From Litoreibacter albidus (lineage in GTDB: Bacteria; Pseudomonadota; Alphaproteobacteria; Rhodobacterales; Rhodobacteraceae), in contig NZ_FNOI01000009.1 of NCBI RefSeq assembly GCF_900107015.1, positions 62,001-126,000 on the forward strand: a DNA stretch of 64,000 bases, in the 5' to 3' direction. Each line of letters opens with the position of its first letter. Within the stretch, counting starts at the first letter, position 1. The notes beneath the pieces were generated by a model, which was given only the letters and a program-made list of their open reading frames with translations, was not told the origin of the DNA and made no database searches. Positions 8,602 to 16,494 of this stretch are shown here, piece by piece. The translations under genes and the position numbers were made by a program.

Positions 8602-9921
8602 CTATTTGCTTACGCGGTCCAGTTCGGCCTGCATCCGTGCCTGCGCACGTTGCACGACTTCCTTGACGTCCTGCTTCTGGATGATGGCTTCATACATCAT
8701 GTCATAGACAACCGATCCTGGCTCATCGTTGATCAACGCGCTCCAGGCGGGCGACGGGTGCTGGGACGTGTGTTGATGCTCAAGCGTCTCGCCGACGACC
8801 TTCTTCCAATCGGTGTCAGACCAGAAGTCAGACGCCATCACGTCGCGGCGCGGGCTGACGTTGCCGCTGGCTTCGCTCAGCTTTTGCATGTTCTCGGGGC
8901 TGCTCAGGAATTTGATCCAGCCGACGCATTGCTCAACCTTCTCCGTCCCGCGCAAAACGCCGAAGTAGCCGCTTCCTGCGTAGGCGTCACGCCCAGCCGA
9001 TCCGGCGGCAGGCACAGCCAGCGCCCATTTGCCGTCAAGGTCAGGGTTCTCCCGCTGCAACCGGCCCGGCCACGCGCCGGGGGTGCTGCCAACCATCGCC
9101 AAGGTGCCCGCAAGGAACTCGGACTCGGGGTCGTAGCTTTTCTCCATGAATTCGGGGCTTACGACTTCGTGCTCCCAAACCAGATCGCGGATAAAGCTAA
9201 GCGCGGCAATGCTCGCGTCGTTGTCAATCGTGGCGGTCTTACCGTCCTCCGTCATGAACACGCCGCCAGCCTGCCAATAGTAGGGAATATAGGCCTGCGT
9301 CACGATCTCGGACCCCGGCGACATGCCCCAACGGGTCACATTGCCGTTGTCGTCACGTGCGGTCATGGCCTTGGCATAGGTCACCAGATCGTCCCATGTC
9401 TGCGGCGCACCCGACAGCCCCGCTTCTTGCGCAAGGTCGGTGCGGTACATCAGCGGGCGCACGTCGCCCCGCCATGGGATTCCGTAGAAATCGCCACGAT
9501 AATGCGAGTCCTGCAAGCTGCCGCTGTAGAAATTCTTGTCCAGATCAGGCCACTGATCTTTGTATTCGTTGATCGGAAGCGGGCCATATTGATCGCCACC
9601 AATCGCGGAGAACGAGTGCAGCCAATACATATCCGCGCAGTCGGGTGCTGCCCCGCCCTGCGCCACGGTCAGCCACGTGTTAAAGGCCACGGACCAGTTC
9701 AAAACCTCGTAGTTTACCTTGGTGCCGCTCTGTTCCTCATACGCATCGGCAAGCGCGTTCATGCCCCGCTTCCACTCCAACAAATCCCCGTAAGGTTGGG
9801 ACCAGAAGGTGATCTCGTCGGCGTTCACCGGTGCAGCGGCAAGTCCCAAGGTCGAGGTAATGAGAAGCGCGGATGCGACGGTCCGTGCGGGTCTGCGGGG
9901 TAATCTTCCAAATACTGACAT
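8602..9921 (-). CDS. Sugar ABC transporter substrate-binding protein
   Basis: A 439-residue periplasmic protein (family 1 extracellular solute-binding). A basic N-terminus and hydrophobic stretch end in APVNADE, a likely signal-peptidase I site near residue 34. The mature part begins ITFWSQPYGD and contains GIPWRGDVRPLMYRTDL, typical of CUT1 binding proteins. It is the first gene of an operon continuing into two permeases, an ATPase and a glycosidase. The exact sugar is not identifiable; a glycosidase partner suggests an oligosaccharide. A GGGAGGAAG Shine-Dalgarno precedes the ATG. Confidence 0.92.
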   Translation of the reverse strand: MSVFGRLPRRPARTVASALLITSTLGLAAAPVNADEITFWSQPYGDLLEWKRGMNALADAYEEQSGTKVNYEVLNWSVAFNTWLTVAQGGAAPDCADMYWLHSFSAIGGDQYGPLPINEYKDQWPDLDKNFYSGSLQDSHYRGDFYGIPWRGDVRPLMYRTDLAQEAGLSGAPQTWDDLVTYAKAMTARDDNGNVTRWGMSPGSEIVTQAYIPYYWQAGGVFMTEDGKTATIDNDASIAALSFIRDLVWEHEVVSPEFMEKSYDPESEFLAGTLAMVGSTPGAWPGRLQRENPDLDGKWALAVPAAGSAGRDAYAGSGYFGVLRGTEKVEQCVGWIKFLSSPENMQKLSEASGNVSPRRDVMASDFWSDTDWKKVVGETLEHQHTSQHPSPAWSALINDEPGSVVYDMMYEAIIQKQDVKEVVQRAQARMQAELDRVSK

Positions 9922-9950
9922 TTTCTTCCTCCCAAAATAATGTATTTAAC

Positions 9951-9961
9951 AATGCATACTT
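9951..9961 (-). promoter_or_regulatory. Motif shared with the GntR promoter
   Basis: Read on the minus strand this is AAGTATGCATT, 30-40 bases before the binding-protein start. It differs at one base from AAGTATGCGTT at 3734-3744 in front of the GntR gene. It is probably an operator of that regulator. A TTGACA sequence lies about 12 bases further upstream on the same strand. Confidence 0.45.
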
Positions 9962-9994
9962 TATTTCAAGTGTCAAATTCAGCGATAACCCCGT

Positions 9995-10015
9995 GTGTTA
10001 ACGTCTTGTTAACAC
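9995..10015. promoter_or_regulatory. Perfect inverted repeat upstream of the sugar operon
   Basis: GTGTTAAC and GTTAACAC (8 bases each) flank a 5-base centre, followed on the plus strand by TTTTT. The position is 74-94 bases upstream of the binding-protein start. No plus-strand gene precedes it, so an operator or activator site is more likely than a terminator. Confidence 0.45.
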
Positions 10016-10089
10016 TTTTTGCACGAGGAATCAGAAGCTTAAGCTAAAATATCGGTGCACGACGGCGGTTCGCCGCGCACCAATTGTTT

Positions 10090-10518
10090 TTACCTCTTGG
10101 CCATTACCATCTGCACAGCCACCGCGCCGGACGGCTCGTGCAGGGCTTCACTCTCGTAGATGAAGCCGTATCGGGTGTAGAACGGGAGGCCGATTTGGTT
10201 GTCTTTGAACACCTCAACCCGCAAGGGGCCTTTCAACCCGACCGCATGATCCACCAACGCCCGCCCGTAACCTTGGCCTATCGCGTCGGGGTCAACGAAA
10301 AGCCCGCCAATTTCTGCGCCAAGCAGGGCGATGAAACCATTCGGCTGGCCGTCCACGACTGACACCCAAGTTTCGGCGTTCGGCAAGTAGATGTTGCGCA
10401 TGTCCTTCGCGACTTGCGCAACAAAAGCCTCCGGCAAAAACGGATGCGCCACCGCGCCCGCGCGCGCCCAGATGTCGACAAGCTGGTCGGTGTCGCTGTC
10501 TTTGAATTTTCTGATCAT
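10090..10518 (-). CDS. GNAT-family N-acetyltransferase
   Basis: A 142-residue single-domain GNAT protein. The acetyl-CoA binding segment is GLFVDPDAIGQGYGRALVDH (about residues 70-89), with the Q-x-x-G-x-G core as QGYGRA. The C-terminal strand and helix hold GFIYESEA. The substrate is unknown. It lies 3 bases after rsgA on the same strand, so the two are probably co-transcribed. A spontaneous operon pairing rather than a shared pathway is likely. Confidence 0.85.
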   Translation of the reverse strand: MIRKFKDSDTDQLVDIWARAGAVAHPFLPEAFVAQVAKDMRNIYLPNAETWVSVVDGQPNGFIALLGAEIGGLFVDPDAIGQGYGRALVDHAVGLKGPLRVEVFKDNQIGLPFYTRYGFIYESEALHEPSGAVAVQMVMAKR

Positions 10519-10521
10519 TGG

Positions 10522-11595
10522 TTAGTCTCTCTTCTTGCTAGATTTTTGAACGGCGCGGATCATTTTGCCCAAGGCTTTGTCCTTGGACTTGCGCTCCGCG
10601 AGGCTGGCCGAGTTAAAGGCATCCTCCGCTTTGAGCTTGCGCCACCGCGCCAAACGGGACGCATCAATCGCCCCCGCTTCAATCGCCGCACGCACCGCAC
10701 AGCCGGGTTCTGTGTCGTGTTGGCAGTCGCCGAACCGGCACTCTGACGAAAGTGCCACAAGGTCGGCGAACACATCCTCAATGCCAGAGGCCGCGTCCGT
10801 CAGTTGCAACTCCCGCATCCCCGGCGTGTCGAGCACCAAGCAGCCGCTTGGAACCCTGTGCAACTGCCGCCGTGTCGTGGTGTGGCGCCCTTTCGCGTCG
10901 TCGTCGCGTATCGTTTGCGTGTCCACGGAGTCTGTCCCCGACAACGCATTTGTCAGCGTGGACTTCCCAACGCCAGACGACCCGATGAACGCCACAGTTT
11001 GACCGCGCCCACACCACGGCGCGAGTTTCGCCAATGGCTCCTCCCCGCGCGCATCCATCGCCACGACCGGAACCCATGAAGACACCTCAGCCGCTTGCGT
11101 GATATAGGGTTCCGCCATGGGGCTGAGGTCAGATTTTGTCAGCACAATCACCGGCGTGATTTCAGCCTCAAAGGCCAAGGCGACGTAGCGCTCCAGCCGT
11201 GCGACGTTAAAATCCTGATTGCACGACGTCACGATAAACGCCGTGTCGATGTTCGCCGCGATCAGCTGGATCTTGCGCCCCGTGCCCGCAGCGCGGCGTT
11301 TCACAACGCTTTTGCGCGTCAGCACACGGCAGGCATTCGGGCGAGACTGGTCATATAGAACCCAGTCCCCGACCGTCGCATCCGGCAAAGGCGGTATCGT
11401 GATTTCCACCTCATCGCCAATAATGTGTAACCCGTTTCGGTGCACCTCCACCACGCGGGCGGGCGGGGTCGCGGACAAGTCGTCCACGCTGATTTGTTGT
11501 GCAAAGAACGGCTCCCAGCCGTACTGCTTAATCGGGGAAGGTGGTCGTATCGTAGCCGCCTGAGGCGGAAAAAAGTCGGAATAGTCCCGTGTCAT
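10522..11595 (-). CDS. rsgA: Ribosome small-subunit-dependent GTPase A
   Basis: A 357-residue circularly permuted GTPase that helps late maturation of the 30S ribosomal subunit. An N-terminal OB fold (about residues 40-110) is followed by GTPase motifs in permuted order: G4 TKSD (153-156), G1 GSSGVGKS (205-212) and G3 DTPG (256-259). A C-terminal zinc-binding site uses Cys286, Cys291, His293 and Cys299. All hallmark residues are present and length is normal. It is a housekeeping gene amid catabolic operons, followed by a GNAT gene. Confidence 0.95.
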   Translation of the reverse strand: MTRDYSDFFPPQAATIRPPSPIKQYGWEPFFAQQISVDDLSATPPARVVEVHRNGLHIIGDEVEITIPPLPDATVGDWVLYDQSRPNACRVLTRKSVVKRRAAGTGRKIQLIAANIDTAFIVTSCNQDFNVARLERYVALAFEAEITPVIVLTKSDLSPMAEPYITQAAEVSSWVPVVAMDARGEEPLAKLAPWCGRGQTVAFIGSSGVGKSTLTNALSGTDSVDTQTIRDDDAKGRHTTTRRQLHRVPSGCLVLDTPGMRELQLTDAASGIEDVFADLVALSSECRFGDCQHDTEPGCAVRAAIEAGAIDASRLARWRKLKAEDAFNSASLAERKSKDKALGKMIRAVQKSSKKRD

Positions 11596-11922
11596 TAGGG
11601 AGTGCTTTCATGTCATGGCGCAAAGCGCGAAGTGTCAGGATATACTGAGGCCGCAATTCTCACGTCGCGCCGGAATGCATACCGACCGCGTTAGTACAGT
11701 GTAGAATTTGCGTCGGGAGGGCTGTTGCCTCCCCACTTTAACGGGACATGAAATCTCCATCCAAAGAACCCTTGGATATTCGCTCCCTACGGTGGCCGTG
11801 TCAATCGGCAGCAACTAGCATACTAGACTATCAATAGTCGGCTTAACTGGTATGCTAGTTACGCAAATGATTCGACAAAGATCTAATTCGGCACACCACA
11901 CGCATCCAACTCGGAGGAACCA
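11596..11922. other. 327-base divergent spacer between rsgA and kdgF
   Basis: It contains the promoters of rsgA (minus strand) and kdgF (plus strand). I see a small GC hairpin (GGGAGG/CCTCCC, 11715-11733), the operator cluster at 11813-11860, and an ACTCGGAGGAACC Shine-Dalgarno just before kdgF. No plausible small gene was found. Confidence 0.6.
11813..11860 (+). promoter_or_regulatory. Twin inverted operators upstream of kdgF, GntR/UxuR-like
   Basis: AACTAGCATAC (11813-11823) and its exact reverse complement (11850-11860) flank a third palindrome, GACTAT-CA-ATAGTC (11826-11839). The right-hand copy in context reads CTGGTATGCTAGTT. It resembles the known UxuR/ExuR uronate operator, which centres on TTGGTATACCAA. 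The two outer sites are 37 bases apart from start to start. They lie 63-110 bases before kdgF. A uronate-responsive GntR repressor is the natural reading, but no such gene is adjacent. Confidence 0.6.
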
Positions 11923-12255
11923 ATGCCTGTTCAAAACCTCTTTTCCGGCGATGCGACCAAGCCAGAGACCGTGGCCCCCGGCCTCTCACGCAAAGTCGGC
12001 GCGCACAGTGACAACGTCATGGTCGTCGAGGTCCACTTCGAGGCGGGCACAACCGCCCCGCTCCACCATCACATTCATGAACAAATCACCTACGTGATGT
12101 CCGGCAAGTTCGAATTCACCGTCGGCGACAAAACCTACATCGTTGGCGCGGGCGACAGCCTCTATAAGCAACCCAACATCGAACACGGCGCAACCTGCCT
12201 CGAGGCGGGTACGCTCTTGGATGTCTTCACCCCGCAGCGCGAAGACTTCTTGTGA
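11923..12255 (+). CDS. kdgF: KdgF-type cupin, unsaturated uronate linearisation
   Basis: A 110-residue single cupin. Characterised KdgF proteins convert the 4,5-unsaturated uronate released by pectate or alginate lyases into its linear ketone. Metal ligands are visible as H48, H50, Q54 (HHHIHEQ) and H88. The C-terminal LLDVFTPQREDFL keeps the Asp100, Phe102 and Arg106 trio that is conserved in KdgF. There is no signal peptide, so it is cytoplasmic. It starts at an ATG behind GGAGG and is followed after 31 bases by a dehydrogenase that could take the next step. Confidence 0.82.
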   Translation: MPVQNLFSGDATKPETVAPGLSRKVGAHSDNVMVVEVHFEAGTTAPLHHHIHEQITYVMSGKFEFTVGDKTYIVGAGDSLYKQPNIEHGATCLEAGTLLDVFTPQREDFL

Positions 12256-12286
12256 TCCCCACATTCAATCCACCGGAGACAATAAC

Positions 12287-13168
12287 ATGACAAAACCCGT
12301 AATCGGATTCATCGGCCTCGGCCTCATGGGCAGCAATATGGTCGAGAACCTCCAGACAAGGGGCTTTGAAGTGGTGGTGATGGGCCGCAAACGTGCCGCC
12401 CTCGATGCTGTCCTGAACCGCGGCAACGCCCGAGAGGCGGCGACCCCCAAAGAGCTCGCCGCCGCCAGCGACATCGTGATGCTCTGCGTGACAACATCCG
12501 AGGTTGTTGAAAGCTTGGTCTACGGTGACGACGGCATCCTTGCAGGCATCAAAGACGGCACGGTGCTAATCGACTTCGGCACCTCTATCCCAGAGTCGAC
12601 CCGCAAAATAGGCGCGGATCTGGCCGCGAAGGGCGCGGGCATGGTCGACGCACCATTGGGCCGCACTCCGGCGCACGCCAAGGACGGGCTGCTCAACATC
12701 ATGGCAGCGGGGGACGAGACCACATTCGCAAAGGTCAAACCAGTGCTCGAAGAGCAGGGCGAAAACGTCTTCTACATCGGCGCGTTGGGCGCGGGCCATG
12801 TCACCAAATTGATCAACAACTTCATGGGCATGACCACGGTTTGCGCAATGAGCCAAGCCTTCGCAGTCGCGGATCGCGCGGGCATCGACCGCCAGCAGTT
12901 GTTCGACATCATGTCGACCGGACCGTCTAATTCACCCTTCATGGGGTTCTGTAAAAAATATGCGGTCGACGGCGTCAGCGATCTGGGTTTCTCCATCAAC
13001 AATGCCAACAAGGATTTAGCCTACTTCGTGCAGATGGCCGCCGACATGGGCACACGCGCGCAGATTGCCGAGGGCACATCCGCCAACCTAACCGCCGCTG
13101 TGGAGGCTGGGTTGGGCGACGGAAACGTGCCCGAAATCTTCGACTACTACCTCAAACTCAGCCGCTAA
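12287..13168 (+). CDS. Beta-hydroxyacid dehydrogenase family oxidoreductase (possible uronate ketone reductase)
   Basis: A 293-residue NAD(P)-dependent enzyme. The Rossmann motif is GFIGLGLMGSNM (about residues 6-17), and the catalytic Lys lies in GHVTKLINNF (about residues 165-174). These are the hallmarks of the 3-hydroxyisobutyrate / tartronate-semialdehyde reductase family. I chose the ATG at 12287 after CCGGAGAC because an upstream in-frame ATG (12143) lies inside kdgF. From memory, some members of this family reduce the alginate monomer ketone (DEH) to KDG. Following kdgF directly, that is the best guess; the usual 3-hydroxyisobutyrate or tartronate roles remain possible. Confidence 0.75.
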   Translation: MTKPVIGFIGLGLMGSNMVENLQTRGFEVVVMGRKRAALDAVLNRGNAREAATPKELAAASDIVMLCVTTSEVVESLVYGDDGILAGIKDGTVLIDFGTSIPESTRKIGADLAAKGAGMVDAPLGRTPAHAKDGLLNIMAAGDETTFAKVKPVLEEQGENVFYIGALGAGHVTKLINNFMGMTTVCAMSQAFAVADRAGIDRQQLFDIMSTGPSNSPFMGFCKKYAVDGVSDLGFSINNANKDLAYFVQMAADMGTRAQIAEGTSANLTAAVEAGLGDGNVPEIFDYYLKLSR

Positions 13169-13298
13169 ACGGAGCCAACCGCTCTGTTTCAACGCCGCGC
13201 CGGTCTCCCCACTGGTGCGGCCTAAATCCTCATATTTAACCTTGCGTAAACTTAGGAACAAAAATAGAACGACGCTGACCACTTTTAAGGACATCGTC

Positions 13299-14486
13299 AT
13301 GACCATGTTTCGCGCCGCGCTGATCTTAGGCCTGCTCTCTGCTGTCGGCCCCTTCGCAATCGACATGTATCTGCCGGCAATGCCAGCAATCGCTCTTGAT
13401 CTGGGCGCGGATGTCACAGCGGTTCAACTGACGCTAACGGCCTACTTCGTGGCCTTCGGTGTCGCGCAGCTTTTCTACGGCCCGTGGGCCGATCAATCGG
13501 GCCGCAAACTGCCGCTTTACTTCGGGGTTTGCGTCTTTGCGCTGGCCACGATCGGCTGCGCATTGGCCCCGACTATCGGCTGGCTCGTGGCGTTTCGCGC
13601 ACTGCAAGGGTTGGGCGGCGCGGTGCTCATGGTCGTGCCCCGCGCGGTGATCCGCGACATGCACACCGGCACCGAGGCCACGAAACTGATGGCGATGGTG
13701 ATGCTGGTTATTTCCGTGTCTCCGATGCTCGCGCCGCTGGCGGGTAGCGGCCTTATCGTCATTGGCGACTGGCGCTTGATCTTCTGGGCGCTGGCCCTCG
13801 CGGCCGTGCTGAGCCTGATTTTAACCGCCACCGCCCTGCCGGAAACGCTTGAGCCGTCCAAGCGCGTCGCAATCAATTTCCGCAACCTCTGGAAGGGCGG
13901 GCGCACGCTGTTTCGCGATCCCATCTTCATGGGTTTGACTTTCATCGGCGGCTTCGGTTTCGCCAGCTTTATGGTCTTCGTGGCCAGCGCCGCCTTCGTC
14001 TATTCGGGCCAGTTCGGCCTTAGCCCCACGGGCTTCAGTCTGGCATTCGCGGTCAACGCAATCGGGTTCTTTTCCGCGTCGCAAGCCGCCGGACCACTGG
14101 GCGCGAAATACGGTATCCCCAAGGTGATTTACTGGGCCGCAATCGGCTTCGCCGCTTTCTCCATCGGGCTTTACGCCGTGGGGCTTTTGGGCTTCGCCAC
14201 GCTGCCCGTCATCATCGCGGGGCTGTTTTTGGCCAACGCCTGCTTGGGCCTTATCATCCCTACAACCATGGTCATGGCCTTGGACCCCCACGGCGAGATC
14301 GCGGGGCTGGCGTCATCCTTGGGCGGCACGTTGCAGATGGTCACGGGCGGCGTGATGATCGCCGTGACAGGCGTGTTCTTCGATGGCACCGCGCTGCCGA
14401 TGATCGCGATGATTGCCATGTGCGCCGTCTTTTCCTTGGCGCTGACCTTGATGACGCTGCGGGCCATGACACGGTTACAGGGGTAG
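13299..14486 (+). CDS. MFS drug-resistance type transporter, Bcr/CflA family
   Basis: A 395-residue inner-membrane protein with about 12 helices. The N-terminal GPFAIDMYLPAMPAI and the loop YGPWADQSGRKLPLYFG are typical of Bcr/CflA drug:proton antiporters. The ATG at 13299 follows AAGGA by 8 bases; a 28-residue upstream extension is not hydrophobic and is unlikely. It is a single-gene unit, and its 3' end overlaps the convergent beta-propeller gene by 12 bases. The exported substrate is unknown. Confidence 0.9.
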   Translation: MTMFRAALILGLLSAVGPFAIDMYLPAMPAIALDLGADVTAVQLTLTAYFVAFGVAQLFYGPWADQSGRKLPLYFGVCVFALATIGCALAPTIGWLVAFRALQGLGGAVLMVVPRAVIRDMHTGTEATKLMAMVMLVISVSPMLAPLAGSGLIVIGDWRLIFWALALAAVLSLILTATALPETLEPSKRVAINFRNLWKGGRTLFRDPIFMGLTFIGGFGFASFMVFVASAAFVYSGQFGLSPTGFSLAFAVNAIGFFSASQAAGPLGAKYGIPKVIYWAAIGFAAFSIGLYAVGLLGFATLPVIIAGLFLANACLGLIIPTTMVMALDPHGEIAGLASSLGGTLQMVTGGVMIAVTGVFFDGTALPMIAMIAMCAVFSLALTLMTLRAMTRLQG

Positions 14487-15308
14487 CGGCTCCAGCTTGG
14501 TTAACCCGTCAGGGCCCATGTTGGCGATAAAGATGCTCCCGTCCTCAGCCACGGCACCGCCGTGCCCATAGGTCGCAAACGTGCGGCACCGCCCGATCAG
14601 CACCCCGTCCCTGTCATAGATCGACAGGCGCGGGGTCTGATCCGTCACCAATAACTTGTCCCCCATGACTTCCAGCGCCATGGGTTTGTGCAGCCCCGTA
14701 ATGCTGCTCAGATAATCGCCATTTGCGCCGAAAATCTGCACGCGGTTGTTCTCTCGGTCAGCCACCGCGATACGCCCGTCGTGAAGCACCGCAACCGCGT
14801 GGGGCGTGGTGAACTGCCCCTCGCCCGCCCCCGCACCGCCGATAGAATGGCTATGCGTAAAGTCCGGATTGAAGACATGTAGCTGCGAATTCCCGTAGCC
14901 GTCGGTAACAAATATTCGCCCGTGTTCATCCCGCGCACAGTCGGTCGGGTGGTTGAACGGCCGCCCCAACGCAGGCCGGTTGCCGCAATGCAGACGGTGG
15001 CATTCGTTGAACTCCGCATCCAGCAACAGCACTTGGTGCCCGTCCACATCCGTCACCGCCATAAGGTCCGCACCAAGCGCGCGAATGCCATGCCCCAACA
15101 CCACGTCACGCAGCGAAATCTTGCGCACCAACGCACCATTCGGCGACAGAACCAACAGCTCCGGCGACCTGCGCAGCAGGGCCACCACCGCGCCATTGAA
15201 CACCGTCACGTCAGATATACCGCTGAAGTCGATCCCCTGCGCCCAGTCCCGCTGGCTTTCCATGACGCGGTAGAACCGCGCCCCCAGTCCAACGATCTGG
15301 TCAGGCAT
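14475..15308 (-). CDS. NHL-repeat / six-bladed beta-propeller protein
   Basis: A 277-residue protein without a signal peptide. Repeated blades are visible, for example NHPTDCARDEHGRIFVTDGY, FTTPHAVAVLHDGRIAVADR and KPMALEVMGDKLLVTDQ, each with the NHL-like pattern of a turn, G-rich strand and D/N end. I chose the ATG at 15308 since it overlaps the amidase stop by one base (TGATG). It is the last gene of the TRAP-amidase operon. Propellers of this type may be lyases, lactonases or binding scaffolds; which one is unclear here. Confidence 0.75.
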   Translation of the reverse strand: MPDQIVGLGARFYRVMESQRDWAQGIDFSGISDVTVFNGAVVALLRRSPELLVLSPNGALVRKISLRDVVLGHGIRALGADLMAVTDVDGHQVLLLDAEFNECHRLHCGNRPALGRPFNHPTDCARDEHGRIFVTDGYGNSQLHVFNPDFTHSHSIGGAGAGEGQFTTPHAVAVLHDGRIAVADRENNRVQIFGANGDYLSSITGLHKPMALEVMGDKLLVTDQTPRLSIYDRDGVLIGRCRTFATYGHGGAVAEDGSIFIANMGPDGLTKLEPLPL

Positions 15309-16483
15309 CAGCGCTTCAACAGCGGCTCGATCTTGGCCGCCGCGTCCAGAATTGCATGGTCGCGCCACGCGGGGGCCGTCAGCATCAAACCCGCGCCCGG
15401 CGTGCCTGCAATCGGCAAGGAGATGGAGCACCCGTCGATGACATTGCCCAAAGTTGTGTTGCGCAACGCCAGCAGGTTGATCCGGTCAAACGCCGCGTCC
15501 TCCTCCAGCGCTGAGAGTTGCGGCGGCAAGATCGCGACGCTTGGCAACAGGACGCCCGACAGTCCCAGCTCCGCCTGCGCCGCCTCGACAATCCGCGCGC
15601 GCAGGGCAAGGGTCTTGGCATACTCAACCGCCGACGCCTGATCCGCACGCGCCATGCGCAGCTTGACTTTGGGGTCGATCAATTCGGGCGTCTGCTCATA
15701 CTGCACCGCGTGGTGCACACGGCTTTCCACAGCGGAAAAGTGCCAGATCGGCAGCTGGGCATAGATGTCCAAGAAATCGAGCTTGCGGCGCTCCACTATA
15801 AAGCCCGCAGCTTCCAACAATGGGATAGCCGCGTCGAACGCCGTAGCCACACCGTCGTCCAATTCGGTCATGCCGAAGTTTTCCGGCACGATCAGATGGG
15901 TCAACGCGCCGCTTTGCTGGTTGGCAGGTGCCGACAACACGTCATAAGCGCGGCGCACGGTTTCAAGGTCCCGCGCCATCGGCCCCACGCTGTCGAGCGT
16001 GTGAGACAACGCCACCGCGCCCTTGGACGAGATAGAAGCCGCCGTAGGCTTCAGCCCCACCACGCCGCAAAATGCCGCCGGAATCCGAAGGGAGCCGCCG
16101 GTGTCCGTCCCCAACGCCACGTCGATGATCCCCTGCGCCAACGCTGACGCCCCGCCGGAGGTAGAGCCGCCCGCGATTGCGCCCTCCACCAAGGGCGTCA
16201 TGGCGGTGCCGTAATGCGGGTTCAGCCCAAGGCCGGAATAGGCAAATTCCGTCATGTTGTTATGCCCGACCAGCGTGGCCCCCGCCGCGCGCAGCAACGC
16301 CACTGCATCGGCGTCCTCACGCGCCGCAGGCAAGACCTCGCGCGCCTTGGACCCTGCTTTGGTTACATAGCCCTTCACGTCGAACAGGTCTTTGACGCCA
16401 ACGCGCACCCCCGAAAGCGGCCCCTCCGGCGTATCTTCGGGCGCGAAGCTTTGGGTAAATTCAGGAGAAGTTATCTGCGACAT
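15308..16483 (-). CDS. Amidase-signature family hydrolase
   Basis: A 391-residue enzyme of the amidase-signature family, which hydrolyses C-N amide bonds. The Ser-cisSer-Lys triad is visible: Lys31 (VGVKDLFDV), the cis-Ser in GGSTSGG (107-109) and the nucleophile Ser131 in TDTGGSLRIP. The chain is shorter than the usual 450-500 residues. It lies 11 bases after the TRAP large permease gene, which implies that the imported solute contains an amide. No signal peptide, so it acts in the cytoplasm. Confidence 0.9.
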   Translation of the reverse strand: MSQITSPEFTQSFAPEDTPEGPLSGVRVGVKDLFDVKGYVTKAGSKAREVLPAAREDADAVALLRAAGATLVGHNNMTEFAYSGLGLNPHYGTAMTPLVEGAIAGGSTSGGASALAQGIIDVALGTDTGGSLRIPAAFCGVVGLKPTAASISSKGAVALSHTLDSVGPMARDLETVRRAYDVLSAPANQQSGALTHLIVPENFGMTELDDGVATAFDAAIPLLEAAGFIVERRKLDFLDIYAQLPIWHFSAVESRVHHAVQYEQTPELIDPKVKLRMARADQASAVEYAKTLALRARIVEAAQAELGLSGVLLPSVAILPPQLSALEEDAAFDRINLLALRNTTLGNVIDGCSISLPIAGTPGAGLMLTAPAWRDHAILDAAAKIEPLLKR

Positions 16484-16494
16484 TGTCCGTCCTA

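Noticed and set aside
8650-9903. 417-codon open frame on the plus strand
   Set aside because: It is antisense to the sugar binding-protein gene and has no recognisable domain.
9995-10020. Plus-strand intrinsic terminator
   Set aside because: The palindrome is followed by five Ts, but no plus-strand gene lies upstream and the stem is AT-rich.
12143-12286. Longer N-terminus for the dehydrogenase
   Set aside because: It lies inside kdgF and would place 48 unrelated residues before the Rossmann motif.
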